From Thermaerobacter marianensis (GTDB lineage: Bacteria; Bacillota; Sulfobacillia; DYIH01), in NCBI GenBank assembly GCA_020723785.1, contig DYIH01000028.1, forward strand, positions 1,853 through 13,666: a DNA stretch of 11,814 bases. Direction: 5' to 3'. Made by a program: the position numbers and the translations under genes. The notes under the pieces are model-generated. The model made no database searches. It was not told the DNA's origin and saw nothing but the letters and a program-made list of their open reading frames with translations. Positions 7,401-11,814 of the stretch are shown here, piece by piece. How positions within the stretch are numbered: position 1 is the first letter of the stretch; each line of letters starts with the position of its first letter.

Positions 7401-7434
7401 AAGCCCGCCCCCTTCAGGGGGCTGGGAGTGTCAC
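7200..7434 (+). ncRNA. Probable omega-RNA (reRNA) scaffold of TnpB
   Basis: In characterised IS200/IS605 elements the guide-RNA scaffold spans the 3' part of tnpB and the right end, and the guide is copied from DNA just past the element. Here the last 65 or so codons of tnpB have an Arg/Gly/Ser/Pro-rich composition unlike a folded domain and are followed directly by the right-end hairpin. The 3' boundary should be near 7434; the 5' boundary given is only an estimate. The guide would start at about 7435, inside the lonA leader. Confidence 0.45.
7404..7426 (+). repeat. IS right-end hairpin
   Basis: CCC-G-CCCCC (7404-7412) pairs with GGGGG-C (7417-7422) and GGG (7424-7426) around loop TTCA, with T7423 bulged. 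It starts 3 nt after the tnpB stop, and GGGAGTGTCAC follows. It is a better-paired counterpart of the left-end hairpin at 6069-6091. Confidence 0.75.
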
Positions 7435-7656
7435 GCCCTGTCGCCGACGTACACCCGGCCACGGGTGGCCAAGTGCTACCAAGACCGGCCCTTGGTACGG
7501 CGCTGGCAACAAGCAGGCCTCCCAAACATGCCAGCTTTTACTTGCAGGAAACACCACGATTCGACCGAATAGAATTTCCCCACAACGTAATCGCGACAAA
7601 GCGCGACAAAGAAGTTGTGCGGGCCGCGATTCGACAGGTGGGGGCTGAGCGAGCGC
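7435..7656 (+). other. lonA leader between the IS and the lonA start
   Basis: No gene is recognised here. The stretch holds two perfect small hairpins: CACCCG/CGGGTG (7452-7467, loop GCCA) and TACCAAG/CTTGGTA (7477-7497, loop of 7), neither followed by a T run. It also has a -10-like TAGAAT at 7570-7575 without a convincing -35, the tandem repeat operator candidate at 7592-7611, and AGGTGGGGG at 7636-7644 as the likely lonA ribosome binding site. Confidence 0.5.
7592..7611 (+). promoter_or_regulatory. Tandem 10-bp direct repeat, CtsR-like operator candidate
   Basis: CGCGACAAAG occurs twice head to tail at 7592-7601 and 7602-7611. Written as heptads it is CGACAAA-GCG-CGACAAA, the same 7-3-7 layout as the CtsR operator GGTCAAA-NAN-GGTCAAA, with 5 of 7 bases matching per heptad. 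It lies about 17 nt after the TAGAAT box and 45 nt before the lonA ATG. The pair is enclosed by the inverted repeat CACAAC (7581-7586) and GTTGTG (7614-7619). CtsR represses Clp-type protease genes in Firmicutes; its action here is inferred. Confidence 0.4.
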
Positions 7657-10302
7657 ATGAATGTGCACGGCGTCCCGGGTGGCGGCAGCCGTTGGATTTC
7701 CCTGTTGGCCCTGCGCGGCCTTTCCGTATTCCCTTCAATGGTTGTGTCCCTGCAGGTGGGTCGGCCGCAGTCATTGAGCGCCGTCCAAGACGCGATGAAC
7801 GGCGACGGCATCCTCATGCTGGCCGCCCAGAAAGATCTGAGGGTGGAGCAGCCCGACCCGGACGACCTCTTCCCCATGGGCACCCTGGTGCGCATCCAGC
7901 AGGCGGTGGCGGAGGAGAACGGCCACCTGCGCCTGGTGGTGGAAGGGCTGGCACGGGCTCGTATCGTGCAGTTCGTTCAGGTGGCGCCACACTTCCGCGT
8001 CCTCGTCGAGCCTATCGCCGAGCCGGCGCCGGGTGATTCCCGCGAGATCGAAGCCCTGGTGCGGTCGGTCATGGACCGCTATGAGCGGTTCGTGCGGCTG
8101 GCCAGGCGCCTGCGGCCGGAGAACGCCCAGGCCATGCCGGCCATGGCGGCCGTTTCGCCCGAACAGCCGGGCCGGCTTGCCGACCAGATCGCCGCCAATC
8201 TGCCGGTGAAGCTGGAGGACCGCCAGGCGGTCCTCGACGCGGTGCCCTTGAAGGAGCGGCTCGAGAAGCTATCCCGCATCCTGCACCGGGAGACGGAGCT
8301 CCTGGAACTGGAGCGCAAGATCCAACTCCGGGTGCGCAAGCAGGTGGAGAAGACCCATCGGGAGTATTACCTGCGCGAACAACTCAAGGCCATCCAAAAG
8401 GAGCTCGGCGAGGAGGAGGAAAAGGGCTCCGAGACCGCCGAACTGCGGGCCAGGATCAAGGCCTGCGGCATGCCGGCCGAGGTCGAGGAGAAGGCCCTCA
8501 AGGAGGTCGACCGCCTGGAGAAGATGCCGCCGGCAGCCGCGGAGGCGGCGGTCGTCCGCAACTACGTCGACTGGCTGGCCAGCCTCCCCTGGTCCTCCAA
8601 GACCGAGGATCACCTGGACATCGCCGAGGCGCGGCGCGTCCTCGACGAGGACCATTACGCCCTGGAGCCGATCAAGGAGCGCATCCTGGAGTTCCTGGCG
8701 GTGCGCCAACTGACCCTGGGCACCAAGGGCCCGATCCTGTGCCTGGTGGGGCCGCCCGGCGTGGGCAAGACCTCACTGGCGCGTTCGATCGCCCGGGCCC
8801 TGGGACGAAAGTTCGTGCGGGTCTCGCTGGGCGGCGTGCGCGACGAGGCCGAGGTGCGCGGCCACCGGCGCACCTACGTCGGCGCCATGCCCGGCCGCAT
8901 CATCCAGGGGATGCGCCAGGCCGGCAGCAGGAACCCGGTCTTCCTTTTGGACGAGATCGACAAGATGAGCGCCGACTTCCGGGGCGACCCGTCGGCGGCC
9001 CTGCTGGAGGTCCTGGATCCGGAGCAGAACAGCGCCTTCAGCGACCACTACATCGAAGTGGCCTACGACCTGTCCGAGGTGATGTTCATCACCACGGCCA
9101 ACACCGTTTACCCCATCCCCCGGCCCCTGCTGGACAGGATGGAGGTCATCGTCATCCCCGGCTACACCGAGGAGGAGAAGGTGCGCATCGCCCGCGACCA
9201 CCTGCTGACCCGTGTGATGGAGGCCCACGGGCTGCAGCCGGGCGATCTGGCCGTCTCGGACGAGGCCCTGCGGGCGCTGGTGCGCCGCTACACGCGCGAG
9301 GCCGGGGTGCGCAACCTGGAGCGGGAGCTGGCGGCGATCTGCCGCAAGGTGGCGCGCCAGGTGGCCGAGGCTGCGGCGGGGACGGCGGCGGACGGCGCGG
9401 CGGCGAGCGCGGCGAAGCGGCTGCCGCGTCGGGTGACGGCCCGCAACCTGCACGAGTTCCTGGGGCCGGAGCGGTTCCGCTACGGCACGGCCGAGGCCGA
9501 GAGCCAGGTGGGCGTTGCCACCGGCGTCGGCTGGACGGAGTATGGCGGCGACGTGATGGCCATCGAGGTCTCGGTGTTGCCCGGCAAGGGCGGCCTCTTC
9601 CTGACCGGCAAGCTGGGCGAGGTGATGCGCGAGTCGGCCCAGGCCGGCTTCAGCTTCATCCGTTCGCGGGCTGCGGCCCTGGGCGTCGACCCCCGCTTCC
9701 ATGAGAACGTCGACCTGCACATCCACATCCCGGAGGGCGCGGTGCCCAAGGACGGCCCATCGGCTGGCATCACCATGGCCGCCGCCCTGGCCTCGGCCCT
9801 GACCGGGGTGCCGGTGCGGCGCGACGTGGCCATGACCGGGGAGATCACCCTGCGCGGGCGAGTGCTGCCCGTGGGTGGTGTCAAGGAAAAGGTGCTGGCG
9901 GCCCACCGGGCCGGGATCACCACCATGATCCTGCCGGCCGAGAACCGGAAGGACCTGCGCGACATCCCGGCCAACGTGCGGCGGCGGATGACGTTCGTCT
10001 TCGTCGAGGACATGGACCGGGTGCTGCAGGTCGCCCTGGCCTCGCCGCCCGCGGCGGTCCCCGCGGGCGCGCCCGCCTCCGGTGCGTCGGACGGCGGGAC
10101 GCCTGGTGCGGCAGTGGCGGGCGGCACGTCCCCGGCGGGCGGTGCGGCCGCGGCGGGCGGGGCATCCGGCCGTGAAGGCGGCCGGGCGGTGAAGCCGATG
10201 CGCCGGGTGGCCGTGTCCGGCAGGTCGGGAAAGAGAGCGCGCCGCGCCGCCCGCAAGGGTGAGCGGAAGTCGCCGGGGGAGACGTCGCGGGAAGCCAGTT
10301 GA
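7657..10302 (+). CDS. lonA: ATP-dependent protease LonA
   Basis: LonA is the cytosolic homo-oligomeric AAA+ serine protease that degrades misfolded and regulatory proteins. The product is 881 residues. The N-terminal substrate domain begins at about residue 15 (LLALRGLSVFPSMVVSLQVG). A coiled-coil segment around 205-260 includes the hallmark REYYLREQLKAIQKELG. Walker A GPPGVGKT is at 365-372 and Walker B VFLLDEID at 428-435. The peptidase dyad is Ser702 (KDGPSAG) and Lys745 (GGVKEK). The ATG at 7657 matches where the family starts; AGGTGGGGG lies 12 nt upstream, slightly far. An upstream GTG at 7615 is in frame but overlaps the operator candidate. Two oddities are an Ala-rich insertion at about 570-586 between the ATPase and peptidase parts, and a tail of about 85 residues after about 796 that is Ala/Gly/Pro-rich, then strongly basic. 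Most LonA proteins end near 770-810 residues. Confidence 0.96.
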   Translation: MNVHGVPGGGSRWISLLALRGLSVFPSMVVSLQVGRPQSLSAVQDAMNGDGILMLAAQKDLRVEQPDPDDLFPMGTLVRIQQAVAEENGHLRLVVEGLARARIVQFVQVAPHFRVLVEPIAEPAPGDSREIEALVRSVMDRYERFVRLARRLRPENAQAMPAMAAVSPEQPGRLADQIAANLPVKLEDRQAVLDAVPLKERLEKLSRILHRETELLELERKIQLRVRKQVEKTHREYYLREQLKAIQKELGEEEEKGSETAELRARIKACGMPAEVEEKALKEVDRLEKMPPAAAEAAVVRNYVDWLASLPWSSKTEDHLDIAEARRVLDEDHYALEPIKERILEFLAVRQLTLGTKGPILCLVGPPGVGKTSLARSIARALGRKFVRVSLGGVRDEAEVRGHRRTYVGAMPGRIIQGMRQAGSRNPVFLLDEIDKMSADFRGDPSAALLEVLDPEQNSAFSDHYIEVAYDLSEVMFITTANTVYPIPRPLLDRMEVIVIPGYTEEEKVRIARDHLLTRVMEAHGLQPGDLAVSDEALRALVRRYTREAGVRNLERELAAICRKVARQVAEAAAGTAADGAAASAAKRLPRRVTARNLHEFLGPERFRYGTAEAESQVGVATGVGWTEYGGDVMAIEVSVLPGKGGLFLTGKLGEVMRESAQAGFSFIRSRAAALGVDPRFHENVDLHIHIPEGAVPKDGPSAGITMAAALASALTGVPVRRDVAMTGEITLRGRVLPVGGVKEKVLAAHRAGITTMILPAENRKDLRDIPANVRRRMTFVFVEDMDRVLQVALASPPAAVPAGAPASGASDGGTPGAAVAGGTSPAGGAAAAGGASGREGGRAVKPMRRVAVSGRSGKRARRAARKGERKSPGETSREAS

Positions 10303-10334
10303 CGAGTCGACGAGCAGGACGAGGCCCGGAAGCG

Positions 10335-10952
10335 ATGCGGCGGAAGGGCCTTTTTCACGTCTTTCGCGGTGCCGGGGAGGTTCGGCGGTTGGTTCCGGGG
10401 TTGAAGGTGGTTCTGCGCGATCTGCGGCCGGAGGACTGGCGGTGGGTGGCGCGGTGGGAGTCGGACGAGGAGATCCTGCGTTATCTCGGCAAGAAGCGGC
10501 TGACCGCCCCCTGGCCGGGCGGCGGGGGCGCAGCCCCGCGGGCCCCGGCCGGCAAGATACTGATGGACCGCCGGCGGGTGCTGGCCATCGATACCATCCA
10601 GAACGAGTTCATCGGCTACATCGAGTTGCGCGACATCAACTGGCGCCAGCGCTCCGCCGAGCTGCGGGTCTGCATCGGCGAGAAGGCTTACTGGGGCCGG
10701 GGCTACGGCACCGACGCCGTGCGCCTCTTCGTCCACCAGAACTTCACCCAGCTCAAGCTGGACTACATCTTCCTCAGGGTCTACCGGAGCAACGTCCGCG
10801 CCATCCGCTGCTACCAGAAGTGCGGCTTCGCCGTCGAGGCCGTCCTGCGGGCCGGCACCCGGCGCCGGCGCCAGTTCGATGACATCGTGCTGATGAGCAT
10901 CCACCGCCACCGGGTCGCCGCCTCCGGCGATGCGCAACCGTTGATATCTTGA
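10335..10952 (+). CDS. GNAT-family N-acetyltransferase (RimJ/RimL-like)
   Basis: The product of 205 residues has one GNAT domain from about residue 24 (VVLRDLRPEDWRWVARWESD). Motif A is present as WGRGYGTDAV at 120-129, which holds the acetyl-CoA pyrophosphate loop, and motif B as NVRAIRCYQKCGF at 153-165. The closest general type is the acetyltransferase group that includes ribosomal-protein and antibiotic acetyltransferases; the substrate cannot be told. A Gly/Ala/Pro-rich insertion at about 58-73 (PWPGGGGAAPRAPAG) interrupts the domain. The ATG 10335 is chosen with GAGG at 10321-10324. A TTG at 10299 overlapping the lonA stop would add 12 residues and is possible. It follows lonA on the same strand with only about 30 bp between, so co-transcription with lonA is likely. 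Confidence 0.85.
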   Translation: MRRKGLFHVFRGAGEVRRLVPGLKVVLRDLRPEDWRWVARWESDEEILRYLGKKRLTAPWPGGGGAAPRAPAGKILMDRRRVLAIDTIQNEFIGYIELRDINWRQRSAELRVCIGEKAYWGRGYGTDAVRLFVHQNFTQLKLDYIFLRVYRSNVRAIRCYQKCGFAVEAVLRAGTRRRRQFDDIVLMSIHRHRVAASGDAQPLIS

Positions 10953-10953
10953 A

Positions 10954-10990
10954 CAAACGTTTGACCCAGTTGAGGCGGATCCACTATAAT
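10954..10990 (+). promoter_or_regulatory. Sigma-A promoter of the HNH unit with a palindrome on the -35
   Basis: TTGACC (10961-10966) and a perfect TATAAT (10985-10990) are separated by 18 nt. The perfect 10-bp palindrome CAAACGTTTG (10954-10963) overlaps the -35 and starts 2 nt after the GNAT stop codon. Transcription would begin near 10997, giving a leader of about 60 nt before the mini-ORF at 11061. The palindrome may be an operator. Confidence 0.7.
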
Positions 10991-11060
10991 CCATAATTAG
11001 ACGGCCACGGAATAAAAAGGGGGGCCTCGAACCATTATTCATTACACGGAAGGTAGGACC

Positions 11061-11186
11061 ATGGTTTGTGTCGAAAGATTGCCTCCTGATGAGACAGACC
11101 CACGGAGGCAGGTATGTCCAAAGATCTCGAGTCACAAAGCAAAATCTACGGCAAACTTAAAGGACCATATACTCAAAAAAGCGTAA
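11061..11186 (+). CDS. Short upstream ORF overlapping the HNH gene
   Basis: A 41-codon frame, MVCVERLPPDETDPRR onward, starts at ATG 11061 with GGAAGG at 11048-11053, 7 nt upstream, and ends at TAA 11184-11186. It overlaps the first 73 bases of the HNH gene in another frame. No similarity is recognised and there is no membrane segment. It could be a leader peptide that couples or limits HNH translation, a remnant, or chance. The ribosome site is the only positive evidence. Confidence 0.35.
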   Translation: MVCVERLPPDETDPRRQVCPKISSHKAKSTANLKDHILKKA

Positions 11187-11764
11187 AGAAGCGCATTGAG
11201 GCTCTCTTTTTGGACAATTTAGGCAAGGTGCTGACGAGGGAACAAATACTGGAGGTTGCCAAGGATCCAGTAACAAAGAGGGAGCCCGAAAATTGGCACC
11301 AGCGACTCTCGGAACTCCGGACAGATGATGGCTATACAATCCTATCGTGGCGCAATCGTGGCGATTTGAAAATTCAAGAGTATGTAATGCCACATGCCGT
11401 CAAGAGGCCCAGGGCTGGAAAACGTTTGCGTCCAACAGATGAGACTTGGCTGGGAGTTCTTCGTCGGGCTGATTACCGGTGCGAGTGGCGTGAGGGTAAC
11501 GAAGCCTGTGGTCTACGTGAAGGAGAAATCGACCCCGTTGGCGGGGGCAGGGTGAAGCTTACACCCGATCATAAAACACCGCATGCCGTTTCATCTGATG
11601 TTAATCCACACGACCCGGATCAATGGCAGGCTTTGTGCGGGCGGCATCAGGTCATGAAAAAGAACTATTGGGATAATAACACCGGAAAGCTCAACGTCTA
11701 CGCTATCATTCAGGCAGCTTCGCATACGGAAAAGGAGAAGGTTTACGAATTCCTGCGAGAATAG
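11114..11764 (+). CDS. HNH endonuclease, restriction-enzyme-like
   Basis: The product of 216 residues appears to have two parts. Residues about 20-95 look like a winged-helix module (KKRIEALFLDNLGKVLTREQ, then WHQRLSELRTDDGY). Residues about 110-190 form an HNH/beta-beta-alpha-metal nuclease: Cys123 and Cys132, the core DHKTPHA with Asp152-His153, Asn164, then LCGRHQ with Cys175 and His178, and KKNYWDN at 182-188. Cys123, Cys132, Cys175 and His178 could bind a structural zinc. HNH proteins with such an N-terminal module occur among type II restriction enzymes, so this is the best guess; specificity is unknown and no methyltransferase gene is in the window. GGAGG at 11104-11108 sets the start, and an in-frame TGA at 11090 rules out longer versions. 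Base composition is clearly less GC-rich than the surrounding genes, suggesting acquisition by transfer. It has its own promoter at 10961-10990. Confidence 0.75.
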   Translation: MSKDLESQSKIYGKLKGPYTQKSVKKRIEALFLDNLGKVLTREQILEVAKDPVTKREPENWHQRLSELRTDDGYTILSWRNRGDLKIQEYVMPHAVKRPRAGKRLRPTDETWLGVLRRADYRCEWREGNEACGLREGEIDPVGGGRVKLTPDHKTPHAVSSDVNPHDPDQWQALCGRHQVMKKNYWDNNTGKLNVYAIIQAASHTEKEKVYEFLRE

Positions 11765-11814
11765 AGCCTGTCGCATAACCCCCGGTTGGTTGAAGGATTC
11801 CACCCCCTGGATGG

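Larger units (their letters stand above)
6069..7434 (+). mobile_element. IS200/IS605-type element with tnpA relic and tnpB
   Basis: The element is bounded by two related hairpins in the same orientation, at 6069-6091 and 7404-7426. It carries a minus-strand Y1-transposase relic and a plus-strand tnpB, in the divergent arrangement of IS605. Such elements move as single strands, have no terminal inverted repeats and make no target duplication, which agrees with the absence of both here. Exact ends are uncertain. The left cleavage site should lie a few to about 20 nt before 6069. The right one is probably around TCAC at 7431-7434. With tnpA destroyed the element would need TnpA from elsewhere to move. 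It sits between the RDD gene and lonA. Confidence 0.8.

Noticed and set aside
9480..11135. Minus-strand open frame of 551 codons across lonA, GNAT and the HNH promoter
   Set aside because: Antisense shadow of high-GC genes; it crosses several unrelated genes and an intergenic region and has no recognisable motif.
11765..11814. Possible end of another insertion sequence (CCTGTCGCATAAC) after the HNH gene
   Set aside because: It resembles some transposon ends, but no transposase or matching repeat is in the window, so it cannot be supported.

Overview
The window reads as a chromosomal segment of a high-GC member of the Firmicutes, probably a Clostridia-type spore former. The main reasons are the order trigger factor - clpP - clpX - lonB - lonA, which is characteristic of spore-forming Firmicutes, and the presence of LonB, the membrane-anchored Lon paralogue of endospore formers. 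Strong AGGAGG-like ribosome binding sites fit this. The species cannot be fixed from the sequence.

Layout. 16-224: two tandem tRNA genes with encoded CCA (Gln-TTG, Leu-TAG). 252-3612: a protein-folding and proteolysis run on the + strand, tig, clpP and clpX, starting at an extended -10 promoter and ending at a hairpin terminator after clpX. 3742-5526: lonB with its own leader, which contains a sequence matching the forespore sigma-F -10 consensus. 5527-6024: a minus-strand zinc-ribbon/RDD membrane protein whose stop codon abuts that of lonB. 6069-7434: an IS200/IS605-type element with matching left- and right-end hairpins, an internally deleted tnpA relic, and a tnpB whose 3' end probably doubles as an omega-RNA. 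7435-7656: the lonA leader, with a tandem 10-bp repeat resembling a CtsR operator. 7657-10302: lonA with an unusual low-complexity, basic C-terminal tail. 10335-10952: a GNAT acetyltransferase. 10954-11764: a less GC-rich, probably acquired unit with its own sigma-A promoter, a short upstream ORF and an HNH nuclease that looks like a restriction enzyme.

How they work together. Trigger factor, ClpXP, LonB and LonA form a protein quality-control locus. The RDD gene and the IS lie between lonB and lonA, which are usually neighbours. The gene usually found after lonA (engB/ysxC) is not in the window; the GNAT and HNH genes occupy that side.

No complete new system can be demonstrated. The parts most worth a second look are the TnpB with an altered RuvC-II motif and its RNA, the repeat operator before lonA, the sigma-F-like site before lonB, the LonA tail, and the HNH unit with its palindrome-bearing promoter and overlapping mini-ORF.
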